From assembly GCA_047967505.1 (NCBI GenBank), contig CM106540.1: a stretch of DNA of 64,000 nucleotides, one strand, 5' to 3'. Of this stretch, positions 1 through 10,892 are shown piece after piece (the stretch's first letter is position 1; each line of letters opens with the position of its first letter). The translations under genes were made by a program, and so were the position numbers. The DNA is from Dipteris shenzhenensis. Its lineage: Eukaryota > Polypodiophyta > Polypodiopsida > Gleicheniales. The notes under the pieces are model-generated. The model was given only the letters and a program-made list of their open reading frames with translations, was not told the origin of the DNA and did not search any database.

Positions 1-210
1 TTTTTTTATGGATGTGCATGACACTAGAGCAAAAATAGTATTTAATGCTCGATTGACCATGCAAAGGATAACTTGGCATGTCCATCTGATGAGTACTTGA
101 TCGGATAACTTCTCCCACCTATAAATTAAGTACTAATTAAAAATTATAATAAATGAGTAGATTATTAAAAAGGGACTAATATTTATGTAATTATTGCTAC
201 TGCAGCTTGC

Positions 211-1377
211 TTGCGAAGGACTCTCACAAAGGAGATGGCTATAGATTTTTTTCCAGGGATGGATGTGATTTTATGTAGCAAAAGAGAAGTAGTTGCATTT
301 GCTACAATCCATGATAGTGATCCCAATTCAGTTTGCCACTTTCGAAGACTTGGCGAAGATAAGGTGGCAGTTACTGTATCAAAGATTGTTAGCGCACATG
401 TTGAGCTAAAGTATAAATGTGGAGATATGGAAACACTTGGAGATGTTATGCCCTACAATACATCCAACAAATCATTTATAGCATGGGACAAAGATGAGAC
501 TTATGCAACAGACATTATCAAGAATACAAAGTGCACCACCTTGGATTTTACTATAGGGGACATTTTACAAATGAGATCATTTGCAAATAAGACTGTAGCA
601 GAAGGTGAAGTATTGGGATTTGAACAAGTGGAGCAATGGTCATTTGCATAGATGAGGATTCTAAAAGTCACTGATGATGGTATGGTTGATAACATAACAT
701 CCTTATGTGATCCCTACTATGAGGTAGGCAAGAATATGAGATGGAGCATGCAATTTTTAAACATGAGAAAGAGGCACGTGGTTTTCAATGATAAAGACAA
801 GGTATACTACAATATCAAAGGACCTAAAAAGCATGCCCATGTGCCAGGCTCTATCACTTCAAATGTGGATGATTTCAATATACTCAATTATAGAAGTGAC
901 ATCTTATTTGGAGTGGATGAGTTCATTGGTTCCGAGAAACAAAATGACTTTAGAAGCGAAGCCTTATCTGGGGTGAATGAATTCTTGCACAGTGAGAAGG
1001 GCAAAGGTTTCAATAGCAATGTCTTGTCAAGTGTGGATGAGTTCATGCATATTAACAAACCTGGTGTCAATCAAGCTTGTGGATTTTTGAAGGCCATGCA
1101 AGATGTCCCAATGAGTGATGTTCTCTCAGGAGTGGAAGAGTTTCAGGGTTCTCAATACTGTCGTAGAATATTGAATTCATTGAATGGTCCTAAGAGTATG
1201 TTAAAAATGAGGATGAGATCAACAGAGGATTATAATTCAATATTTAACTTTGATTGTGATATGGACAAGGATGCAACGACCAATCATGGATGCTTGGTTA
1301 CAAACAAATGTGAGGAGAAGAAGTGCATAAATACAGATAACAATGTGCGGAATGAAAACGGTCATACATATGCATGA
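211..1377 (+). pseudogene. N-terminal part of a DUF7869-type element gene, broken by a stop
   Basis: One reading frame runs from the ATG at 211 to 1377, interrupted by a single TAG at 649-651; a new ATG follows at once at 652. The first 146 codons form a compact, mixed charged domain (motifs FFPGMDVILC and CHFRRLGEDKVAV). It faintly recalls the plant transposon-associated DUF8039 fold, but I would not insist on that. The second part (241 codons) is acidic and contains tandem copies of an LSGVDEF-type unit. Its last codons overlap, in another frame, the ATG at 1374 of the transposase-like reading frame, so the two probably belonged to one protein or one transposon gene. No terminal inverted repeats of the parent element were recognised. 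Function is not known; the close linkage to the DUF7869 segment is the only real clue. Confidence 0.5.
898..1080 (+). repeat. 60-bp in-frame tandem repeat coding LSGVDEF units
   Basis: Three consecutive 60-bp units start near 901, 961 and 1021. Each codes about 20 residues built on the core (I/A/V)L(F/S)(G/S)V(D/N)EF followed by HSEKG or GSEKQ. A fourth, spaced copy of the core (LSGVEEF) starts near 1120. The spacing is exactly 60 bp, so this is an in-frame tandem duplication inside the reading frame described at 211-1377. Confidence 0.85.
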
Positions 1378-3695
1378 AGAGAAAGCGAGATCCACAAAAG
1401 CAACCAAAGAGGAAGAGAGTCATGAAGGAGGAGAACATGTTAAATGCATTGGGATATCTATGTTGCAAGCGAAGATGTATGCGCTTCATTGATCTTACAG
1501 ACATCAGGGAATGTAGAGGACACGTGTGGCAAAGAAGAGGAAGCGAAAGAAATGAATACCTTCTCACAAGTCTCTCTTGCTTTCTTCAGAATGGCAATAA
1601 AAGACTAAGTTCAAGACAAAAGGAAAAACCTCTCGTAAATGGAAAAAGGATTTGCAATAAGGCATATCACAATATTACTGGATTATCCCATGGTACATAT
1701 TGGGATTTAGTCACCAAGGCAAAGGGCGGCAACACATTTAGCATTCACGGTAATAGAGGAAGGTCCAAATCAAGAATCTCAAGTGTCAGGGCAGCAGCAA
1801 TTTTGCAAGACTTCATACATGAAAATGCTTTACCTCAACCCCATATATCTACCAAACTCCCTAACGGTGACGCGATCACTGAAATGCACCTTCCAATGGG
1901 CTTGACAAAGCTCGAAGTATTTGACTCTATTGTAGAAAAGCAAAGGCAAAGAGGGGATGCCGTAGCTTCTTCTCATACTTTGTATACTCTTTGGAAGAAG
2001 AACTTTGGATATGTTAAAATCCCAAGGTGGAAAAAAATGTCAAAGTGCAATGTCTATGATGATTTAAAGCGAGCAATTGAGAGTGCAACATGTCTAAATC
2101 AAAGGGAATTATACAAAAAAAACCGAAAATCTCATCATGACCTTATTCGACATTCCAGACAAAAATATGCATTTTGGAAGGAGCAAGCTATTTCGCATCC
2201 CGATGACTACATGTGCCTTATTGTAGATGGCATGGATCAGAATACAACAACATTGCCTCGTTTTGTTGCCACTCCACCTAAATTACAAGGAAAGCACTTT
2301 CTAAAGACACATCTATGTGGAGTGTTAGTGCATGGAATTAAGTTCTTTGCAGATATATGGATTGATTCCTTGCATCTACATGATAGCAATCAAGTTGTAA
2401 CATCTATTATGAAGGCAATTCGCAATGTACATGCAGAAAAAGGTCGCCTACCACTGACTTTGAGAATACAAGCTGATAATTGCTGGCGAGAAAATAAGAA
2501 TGTACTCATGTTTGCATTCTGCTCCATGCTAGTTGCTCATCGAATCTTCAATGAGGTCGAATGTGGATTTTTGTATGTTGGGCATACACACGAGGATATC
2601 GATCAGGTTTTTAGCACAGTCTCAAGGGAGCTTAAATGCAAGGATGTGGAGACAATAGATGACTTGGTAAGAAGATGTGGCAGGCAAGTTGGTGGTCGTA
2701 AGGAAAGTACAGTATGTGAGAGGCTCAAAAGAATATCTGATTGGAAGAGCTTCATTCTACCTTTCATACAAATGGGTGGTGATGCATTGACAGGTCATAC
2801 CAATCCACACTACTTTTGTTTTTTTTAAAAAGATGAAAAACCCGTAATGCAATGGCAACAGTATTCTCATGATACAAAATGGGAACCTGAAGAACCTTAC
2901 AATCTCTTAACTTTAATTCCCAGCAAGGAAAGGTATCCAACATGGGCTCCTATACAAGAATTCAATGAGAGGTCTAATTGTGAAATAGAAGGATTAAAAG
3001 CATTTATTACATAGAAAGAGGAAATGCTCCGGAGATATCCTGATTCAAAGCCTACTTGGAGAGAACACACTACCACTGTAATTAACAAGACATGAAATTT
3101 AATAAAGGACCTTCAGAGAATGCGAGGCTCAAAGGATGTCAAGGAAGAATGCAATATGTTTTGGCCAAATGTTCATAACGATTTGCACCCAGCTCCAGTC
3201 TTTGAAAATGAATTTGTATCATTACTCCCACATCCATATTGTGGACCGAAGAAGAGAGAGTTTATGCCACAAGTAGATATAGAGGTCGATTATTTTGTTG
3301 TGGTTCGGCCATCGGATGATGAATATGAGAATGTGAAGTTTTGGGTTGCAAAAGTAGTTGATGTGCAAAGAGATGACCAAGGTAGAGCTACAACATTTAC
3401 AGCGGTATGGTATGAGCCAAAGGGCAGGAAGGAGAATATGGATAACAACACATTGTATACTAATTGTATAATGAAGGAGTGGGTCCCAAATGATGAAGCG
3501 GTCTCTCAAGTTTCGACAGAGACAATCATAGTGTCTTGGCATTCAAGGGCAAAGAAATCAAAGAAGCGCATGGGATATGAGGTAGAAGGAAAAATAAAAA
3601 TACCACAGCAAACTATTTTGCATATACACAAATTTTTAAGGATGCTCACCATGGAGGAAGTAGAAGGAGACAATGCAAATGAAGAATGTCCATGA
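1374..3695 (+). pseudogene. DUF7869-type DDE transposase-like protein with three in-frame stops
   Basis: A single frame runs from the ATG at 1374 to 3695, broken by TAA 2826, TAG 3012 and TGA 3093. The first 484 codons have a basic N-terminus (KRKRDPQKQPKRKR), a pre-domain with the string GKRICNKAYHNITGLSHG, and a core typical of the DUF7869 family: VDGMDQ at about residue 284, QADNCWREN with Asp near 368, and HTHEDIDQ at 404-411. These acidic positions look like an RNase H-fold (DDE-like) nuclease. After the stops, the last 191 codons hold a BAH- or Tudor-like stretch (DYFVVVRPSD, FWVAKVVDV, AVWYEPKG) seen C-terminal to such cores. The gene is therefore a decayed transposon or transposon-derived gene, about 773 codons long. 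The catalytic reading is family inference; the stops are seen directly. Confidence 0.65.
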
Positions 3696-3816
3696 TTAAA
3701 GCTTTGTATTGAAGTCCATTAAAGGATTTTATTTGGGTACTAGGCAAGGAGCCAATCCAAGACAATTATAATCAGAGTCATCACCTCCTATGTTAAATGA
3801 GAGTCAAAATATGCAC

Positions 3817-4225
3817 TGGATGTCACCCAAGGGTCAAGGCTTGCCAAGACAATAGGGAGTTAATGCAGATGGCACCTGGCAAGGGACTATCACATTGAGC
3901 AATAAGACAATGGGGAGTTAATCCACCCAAGGGGCAAGGCTTGGCAAGATAATTTATGGGAGTTAATGCAGATGGCACCTATATTTGCACAGGTGGATGT
4001 CACCCAAGGGTCAAGGCTTGGCAAGACAATAGGGAGTTAATGCAGATGGCACCTGGCAAGGGACTATCGCATTGAGCAATAAGACAATGGGGAGTCAATG
4101 CACCCAAGGGGCAAGGCTTGGCAAGACAAGTGGGAGTCAAATTATGCAGATGGCACCTGGCAAGGGACTGTCGTGACATTGAGCAATAAGACAATGGGGA
4201 GTCAAATTATGCAGATGGCACGAAT
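3817..4225. repeat. ~177-bp tandem repeat (gatgtcacccaagg family)
   Basis: The phrase TGTCACCCAAGGGTCAAGG occurs at 3821 and again at 3998, giving a 177-bp period. Within each unit the shorter phrases GCAGATGGCACC and GAGCAATAAGACAATGGGGAGT recur several times, so the array has an inner ~85-bp sub-period. It lies just after the DUF7869 gene and could be part of that element's 3' flank. Confidence 0.8.
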
Positions 4226-4526
4226 TGAGGCTCTTTAAGAGCAACAATTTAAATTGTAAACGTATGTTCAATCTATATCATTTTGGATATAAAGACTCTA
4301 GTTGAGAGCAACGTCTCTCAATGTAATCATATAATAATAGCTATAATTGCTATTATATCTCTTTGGTTCAATACAAAACTTGGGTCTTATGGCATCATGT
4401 CTTTTTTCTATTTATTAAAAGTTTTAAAAATTTTGTGCATATTGCGAGTGACAATGTTATTTTCATGAAATATTTAAGTCTCCTTTCATGGATTTATAAA
4501 TTTATCACGTCAACGAAAAACGTCAA

Positions 4527-4860
4527 GGAAAAATATTAAAAGTAATTAAATTAACAAATAACTTAGATATAGCTAGAATTTCTAATATAGGAATATTTCA
4601 AATTCTTGCATGTTGGTGCAAAAGTATAGATTGAAAAAATAATATTTTTATGTGAATCTGATAGTGCCACAAAGTGAACTTTTGATTTGGGAAGGAAAAA
4701 TATTAAAAATAATTAAATTAACAAATAACTTAGATATAGCTAGAATTTCTAATATAGGATTATTTCAAATTCTTGCATGTTGGTGCAAAAGTATAGATTG
4801 AAAAAATAATATTTTTATGTGAATATGATAGTGCCACAAAGTGAACTTTTGATTTGGGAA
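4527..4860. repeat. 167-bp direct tandem duplication, AT-rich
   Basis: The block beginning GGAAAAATATTAAA at 4527 is repeated almost without change at 4694, a period of 167 bp. The ends (TTTGATTTGGGAAG) are then repeated twice more at shorter spacing up to about 4930. There is no coding potential. Confidence 0.85.
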
Positions 4861-4930
4861 GAATATTTTCAGAAAGTAAAATTTTGATTTGGGAAGGATA
4901 TTTTCACAAAGTAAAGTTTTCATTTGGGAA

Positions 4931-7271
4931 GGATTTTTGGGCTTCGTCCAAAAACAACACAAAAAGTCCAAAATTAATGAAATAGGTGTTTTGTGCAATG
5001 ATAGCAATGAGTATACTGGCCAATGTAATATCTACTAAAGGGATGGGAAGTTATACCATAAGGGATTTAATCCCTTATCTTATATTTGTCCACACCTATT
5101 GGAAAAGTTTCTATCCACCTTTCATGGAGGACCTATCTACTAACAAAGGTAGGTTCCTTGATGCAAATAGGAAAGTCCACAAAATCCATAGACTGAGGCT
5201 TGGCTCTTCTTTAATGTCATGGACTTCATAGACAAGTTCGCAAACTCAATTGAATCTATGTTAAAATACAATAGGCTTGATACAATGATTGTCACCCACC
5301 TTTGATATTACCTTCTAAGTCTTACCTTGATCTCAAAGTAATCACCTTTCACATGTTATAGCTAAAATTTGGTCTTATAGCAATGCTAGTTTGATGCACA
5401 AAGAAATAAGAATGGAGGATTTGGTAAATCCATTTAGGAATTTAATAAAATAAGGACATTTAATCATATAAATTCTCAAACATAGTATAGGAACCACAAG
5501 ATGAGAATAATCATTATATTGATGAAATAGGAGAGATGAATGCCATCCCAATAGGTGACTTGGTTAAAGAGGCATGTGGTTACTTGGAAGATGATGATGC
5601 TCCTATTGCCTATTCCATTGATGTTGATGATGTTGATGAAGGCCTCATTATGGATACAAATGGGAATGCCGTGCTTTCATGAATGCACCCACTATTTGGT
5701 TTGGAGTTTGAAGTAGTCATGATGGAATTCAAATCAAAACCAAAGGAAAAGAAGAATAATATCCTCCAACAATTGCATGAACAATTTTGATTTGTAAGCA
5801 TCCCAACTTTGCCTCGGGGTGGATGCTAAATATAAGTGGTAGATTGCTTGAAACATCAAAATGAAGTGATTTAAAAGGCTATAAGAGAGTCACATCTAGA
5901 GAAGCCTACTCATTACCCTAGGAATGATTAGAAAAATGCTAAGGATGAACTGAAGAAAAACACTGGCAAGCACAAAAAAAAAGATAAAGCTACAAAAGCT
6001 TACATAAAAAGGGGCAATCCCACTTTAAATCAGGTGGTAAAGCTAGATTTTTGGCTACTTTGTAAGTGTATCTTTTCTTATTTTTGCTTACATATCCGAA
6101 TTTCCCTATTTTGTTTTTATTATATACCTACATCATGTGTCTTACTTAGTATCTAATGTTTCATGTGTATAGAACCAAGTGGTAGGCCACATCTGCACCC
6201 CTAAAGGACATAGATAAGCTTATGACAATGGTACCATTGCTCTCCTCTAAAGGTTAGAGAATAGAGATGAATATTTTAAAAATATATTCTTTATATAATA
6301 AATTATTGGACCTTAAGAGGACCTTAAAATCAAAACTTAACGTCCCCTTTGAAGGTAGGGAAGTGGATAAGGTGGGGCAACCAAGAAGTAGGACCTATAT
6401 CAAGCATTGATGATCTTGCAACTAAAACCTCCCAAACTAGTAATTGCAGTCGATTCTTATGGTTCTTGTTTAACATTGCACCTATCTTGAGTTGATACTT
6501 TGGTCATTCCTTTCGTTAAGGGTCTAAGTGGATACACTAAACCACATTATTAGTCGTGGATACACTAATTTGTAGCAAGTGTCTATGCTTTTGGTGTTAA
6601 CATTTCTAGTGATCTTGCTAGGAAGTATATATCATGTGTTGGAGAAACTAATTGAGTGCAAGTGGTTCAAGTGTAGCATAGAACGGAGCCTCCAAACAAA
6701 AGATCAAGAAGACAATTAAGATAATTACAATGGAGAGAATGACTATTTATGGGACTCAACAACAAGAAAAAAGAAGAGGAGAAATTGCTTGAGAAGGAGA
6801 TGAATCCTTGATGGAGGGATGTGGGAAGGCCACCCGACCGGTCCACCATCACAAACAAAGAATGCTAAGAAGCTGAAGGGAGTGATTCAAAGGAGTCAAA
6901 TAATCCCAACTCTACTGATTTTGGGTGAGTTTTGGCAAGGAAAAAGAAGCGGATCCTCATTAGTTTTGCAAAGAAGATTGGAGTAGGCAACCGAGGCAAA
7001 AAATTGAGAGAGACAAAGATGAAAGAAGACTACGGATGGGGTTTGTATGCATTTAACCATTTAACGAAGCACTAGACATGCTAGGTGTTGATGGTGTATT
7101 TAGCACATGGTTGTACCTAGGTGTTAAGGGGTCAAGTAATCAACCCAACTTTAGCATTGAAATAGTTAAGAGTCTTGACAATTAGAAGTTATAACTAACA
7201 ATACAACTACCAAGTCGGATATAGCAAGAGTTTGTGAGACAATGGGGGAGAGAATACACAATGTGCATTCT
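4931..7271. other. AT-rich stretch, no gene recognised
   Basis: No reading frame here resembles a known family. Around 5510-6060 there is a run of codons with many charged residues (an acidic stretch, then KKNTGKHKKKDK) broken by several stops. It may be a very old retroelement coding region, but I cannot name it. The rest shows no promoter, RNA gene or clear repeat. Confidence 0.4.
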
Positions 7272-7576
7272 TGTAACACCTGTTTTGATGATGAATGAAA
7301 GATTGAAGCTTTGATTGTCATCTATTTTGTACATTGTGTTTCTATTTCCATTTTCTGATGCAATGTCTCATACTTTCCTTTTTAAGATGCAATGAGAGAC
7401 AGTAAAGTGTATTTTACCCCGTAGTAGGAAGATCTCAAACGTTATGCAAATCTTAGCTTTTCCTTTCAACAATGCATTTGTAGTTTCAGTCACTCTCCCA
7501 CACAAAGACAATAGAGTCTTGTATTTTGTTAATACTAGCAATCCTTTGGGTTTAATACCCAACAAGCTATCTCACA
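7272..7576 (+). repeat. Possible old Ty3/gypsy LTR
   Basis: The 305-bp block begins TGTAACACC, a common start of plant gypsy LTRs, and ends CTCACA. It lies about 0.9 kb before a gypsy gag remnant on the same strand. No second copy is present in the window and no convincing primer binding site follows, so this is a weak call. Confidence 0.25.
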
Positions 7577-8189
7577 ATTGAAGATCTAGATCGGTTGATT
7601 GTGCACCATGGAGCATTTCGCACTATTGGGATGACAATGTGGTCGTCTGTATACTATATCCGGGTGGGTGGAGTAGAAAGCTCAGTCCAATAGATGAGAT
7701 CATCTCAATCCAATGCTTTTGAAAGATGGCGAGCTCTAGTAGTCCCAAACAACTTCGGACTCAGATATAATGCAAATTTATTTGAATTCAGTATGCTAAC
7801 GTTCTTGGCATGGCGATGTGTATATAGAAGAATGAATGTCTGCAAATAGCCAAGAAGACAACCCCATATCTCTGTGCACACGCTTGCAACTCCAACTTCG
7901 GGAGTAGCAAGAGCAACAAAACCCAGATGAGGAAGTCAAGCTAGTGCTGAAATGGCACCAACACATTTATTAAGCTAGCAAGGCGTAATCCAAACAGAGA
8001 CACGAGAATAAATTGATGTCAAAGGCCCAGAGGATGAATCAAGGGAAAATCCCACAATTTAAAGCATTCTTGGAGTGAACTAGTGAATCCAACAAGATAA
8101 CACCAGATCTCTGAAAACTTAAAGAGCTTGGGGACAAGGTAGCAGTAGATTTTGAACAAGCAATAGTTGCCAACAACAACAAAGAAAAA

Positions 8190-9402
8190 AATCTAGATGA
8201 AGATTCCAAAGAGAAGAAGAATACTTAGACGAAGAATCCGAAGTAAGAGAACAAGATTCGGACAAAAGATCGGAAGAAAAAGAAACAGTTTTGAACAAAA
8301 GATCCGAAGAAAAAGAAATAAATTCAGACGAAAGATTCGAGGAATAGAACAAATTAAATCCGAATGTAGAATCCAACCAAGACGAAGAGAATTAAGTGTT
8401 TCACCCATAACAAACAGTCCAAGGAGCAAGAATATAAATTCACCACTAGCATCACCAATAAGCTCACAGGTGAACAAGTCAATAAATGTAATTCCACCAC
8501 TTCACCCAATAGCACATCTGCAAGTAGCGAGCCTGAAATGCAAATTTTTTGAGTTCCATGGTAAGGACAAAGAAGGTCCAGATAGCCATGTTTCTCAATT
8601 TAAAACCTGATGGTGGTGAGCCAATAGTTTCGACACCTTGTTTGGGGATCCAAAATAATTACAATAGTTTGTCGGCACACTTGTTGAAAAGGCAATGAGG
8701 TACAGAGTGGGAAACTTCACCACCTATGATGATCTAAAGTCATAGTATTTGGAGAGGTTTTCAGAAGGAGAAAACCCCTAGTGATGTTAGGAGAAAGATA
8801 AAGCAATTGGAGCAAAGGAAAATGTTTGTAGAAGACTATGCCCAGCAGTTCTTGAACTTGAACGCACGACTGAATGCATTAGAAAGACTGACCACCACTG
8901 AAACAATAGCAAAATACTTCTGCAAGGGACTAAAACCAGAAATTCAAAGTTTGGTTGGTGGCCTAGTATTGCTAGCAGGTGCAAAAATGGGTTCAATACT
9001 CTAGTTGATGTAGCCAAAAGAGCCAAAAGACATATAGGAACAATCAAGAAGAAAAATAAAAAATATGAGGCAGAATCTGAAGATGATTCCAAAGAATATT
9101 TTGATGCTTCAAACAGTGAATTTGAATTTGAAGTTGACTCAAGCAGTAACAAGTCCTACAGTGATTCAGACACTGACTCAAAGAAGAAAAGGAAGAAGAA
9201 GAAAAATAAAGCAACAAAGAAAAGCAAAAAGGAAGAAAAGAAGACGAAGAAAGAGAAGGCGAAGTCAAAAAAGATTTCTACATCCTCTGATTTGGAGAAA
9301 CTTGTGGATCAAAAGCTACATACTTTTGGGGTGAATCCGAATCAACCATAATTGCAGTGCAAAATTTGTGGCAAAAGTCACCCATCACCCAATCCTAACA
9401 TG
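8190..9402 (+). pseudogene. Ty3/gypsy gag remnant (Gypsy-A)
   Basis: Pieces of one gag protein occur in shifting frames. First comes a low-complexity Lys/Arg/Glu segment built on ~36-bp repeats (8200-8345). The retrotransposon gag domain follows: FFEFHGKDKEGPDSHVSQF near 8550, then AMRYRVGNFTTYDDL near 8692, then RRKIKQLEQRKMFVEDYAQQF and FCKGLKPEIQ up to about 8990. An acidic and then Lys-rich linker comes next (9060-9290), and the first half of a zinc knuckle (CKICGKSHPSPN, about 9358-9393). Gag forms the particle shell that packages element RNA. At least three stops or frameshifts break it, and protease and pol are absent: the sequence changes at about 9402 into a fragment of the P450 gene. 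No LTR pair was found. Confidence 0.7.
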
Positions 9403-9890
9403 TCCAAGGATGGATCTTGGGCAACTGAGTGCGCAACTAGTGTTGGGCATTCTGCTCCATGGCTTTCACTAGTCATTTCTTGTGGAGAAAACCCTAGAGA
9501 TGCTAGACATTTAGGTAGAATACGGGGTAACGCTCCCCAAGGCAACACCGCTGCATGCCATAGTCGCTTGCCTCCTCACCTCTTCCTAGATATAGCTTGA
9601 TTAATCTTCTCTAGGCTGTTGTTCTAGTGCACATCTTTCACTACTGCTATTACTAGTGCTAGTACATCCACTGGTTAGGACGATGACGATGACTACTACT
9701 ACTACATGTACTACTTAGTAGTAGTCCAACTACTACACCTACTGCTTTCTCTTTCCTTCATTTGCATCTACATCCTCAACTACCATCTCTCTTGATACAA
9801 AGGAGATACAAAGCCTGAGAGGGAGTAGTTTCCATAGATTAGCTCATATGAATATGATAGATAAGTTATAGCTCCACTTGAAGCTATTTC
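9402..9890 (+). pseudogene. Truncated duplicate of the 3' end of the P450 gene
   Basis: From TGTCCAAGGATGGATCTTGGG at 9402 the sequence follows, at roughly 80-85% identity by eye, the P450 gene from its haem-binding cysteine codon (27493) through the stop and about 245 bp of 3' flank (to about 27944). The match includes the unusual stretches ATAGCTTGATTAATCTTCT, the ACTACTAC-rich tract and CTCCACTTGAAGCTATT. Indels and an in-frame stop show it is not coding as a P450. It is fused to the zinc-knuckle region of a gypsy gag, so it is either a fragment captured by a retroelement or a duplicated segment into which the element recombined. It covers only exon 2, so loss of the intron cannot be tested. 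Confidence 0.85.
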
Positions 9891-10084
9891 CTTTGTGGCT
9901 AATGGAGGTATGATTTACGCACTTATAAAAGCTATCTATGCTCTTGAAAAATGAAATCGTTTGTTTTGTACCTAATGGAGGTAAATTTTAAGCTTCCTAT
10001 TCCTTTTGTGGCTAATGGAGGTAGATATGAGTAGTTAAAACTACTTATGAACTTGCCCAAATTACAATTCTTGCTCCCAAATTG
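9891..10084. repeat. Short repeats of CTAATGGAGGT
   Basis: Three copies of the phrase (TTTGTGG)CTAATGGAGGTA(G/A) lie at about 9894, 9971 and 10008. No gene is seen. Confidence 0.5.
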
Positions 10085-10500
10085 ACACTAACTAAAGGAT
10101 CCCTTACCCAAAGATGGATCTACCTTAGCAACTCAAGTGAATTTGTTTCTCTCTGTAAAAGGGTTACTTGAATTCTTATCTAGCAGAGATCATGGACTTC
10201 CTTGAAATATTTGAAGTTGAAGCTCAAGACATATTTTAGATGTGAAACCAAGAAATTAGAGTTCTTTATGTGGTCAAACACCTCATCTACAGATACACCT
10301 ATGCCTATCACAAGCTCCTCCAATGAAGGATCTCTAGTTTTTCTTTTTCGTTAGTCATTTTTTCAAGTATGTCTTGTAATGGAGTTAAATCAAAGAAATT
10401 CATCTCATTAATTACCAGATGTCAAATCTGATAAGATGACACCCTCTTATAGCTCCTTGTCCTGTGTAATTCTTTAGATCCAAATGCTACAAAGCTTCTA
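10085..10500 (+). repeat. Dispersed repeat, second copy at 58855-59410
   Basis: The segment from GGATCCCTTACCCAAAGATGG onward matches 58857-59410 in the same orientation: AGCAACTCAAGTGAATTTG, CTAGCAGAGATCATGGA, CTCCTCCAATGAAGGATCTC, AGTATGTCTTGTAATGGA. The 58.9-kb copy is longer by an internal segment around 59000. Neither copy codes for a recognisable protein. It is probably a non-coding part of a retroelement. Confidence 0.75.
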
Positions 10501-10586
10501 CTTCAAGTGGGGTTTGTTTGGGTCATAGGTAAGTTTGTGCAACAAATAGAAACATTACATCAATCAATTTTTTAGACTGAAGCTTG

Positions 10587-10754
10587 AAGGGTCAATCAAT
10601 GTCATGCAGAATCTACAAACCACACATATTGGAAAGGTGATGCAAACCAACCTGATTAATGAAGAAAATTCAAAGGCCTCAACAAGGTTTGGGCCGCTTG
10701 TACCCACAAGTAATTGCATGTGAATTCGATGATTGTTGCATGGCCATCATCATT
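10587..10754 (+). repeat. Left copy of the repeat flanking Copia-A
   Basis: This block, from AAGGGTCAATCA to GCATGGCCATCATCATT, recurs at 16697-16886 on the other side of Copia-A, at roughly 75% identity by eye. The left copy ends where the 5' LTR remnant starts; the right copy begins where the 3' LTR ends. Confidence 0.75.
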
Positions 10755-10755
10755 G

Positions 10756-10878
10756 TGTACCACAGCTCTGCCCATGTATACTCATATATATATATGAAAG
10801 AGGAATAAGCTGGAGTAGCTTTTGCTCCACTACTTTTGGTGTCTCCTTATTCCTTTGTGTGTGCTCTCCTCTCCCACA
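10756..10878 (+). repeat. 5' LTR of Copia-A (shortened)
   Basis: It matches the 3' LTR from GCCCATGTATAC to the terminal CCCACA. It contains a TATA-like CATATATATATATGAAAG, a likely promoter. Its first bases differ from the 3' LTR. Confidence 0.8.
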
Positions 10879-10880
10879 AC

Positions 10881-10892
10881 TGGTATCAGAGC
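10881..10892 (+). other. Primer binding site of Copia-A
   Basis: TGGTATCAGAGC, complementary to the 3' part of plant initiator tRNA-Met, lies two bases after the LTR end. This is the usual priming site of plant Ty1/copia elements. Confidence 0.9.

Noticed and set aside
898-1080. 60-bp regular repeats considered as a CRISPR-like array
   Set aside because: The units are contiguous, diverged and in frame with a coding region, without repeat/spacer structure, in plant DNA.
8197-8610. Arg/Lys-rich 137-codon frame as a separate basic protein
   Set aside because: Its second half is gypsy gag and its first half is a ~36-bp repeat that reads as an acidic gag linker in another frame.
10881-10892. TGGTATCAGAGC considered as part of a tRNA gene
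   Set aside because: Only the primer-complementary 12 bases are present, next to an LTR end; no tRNA fold.
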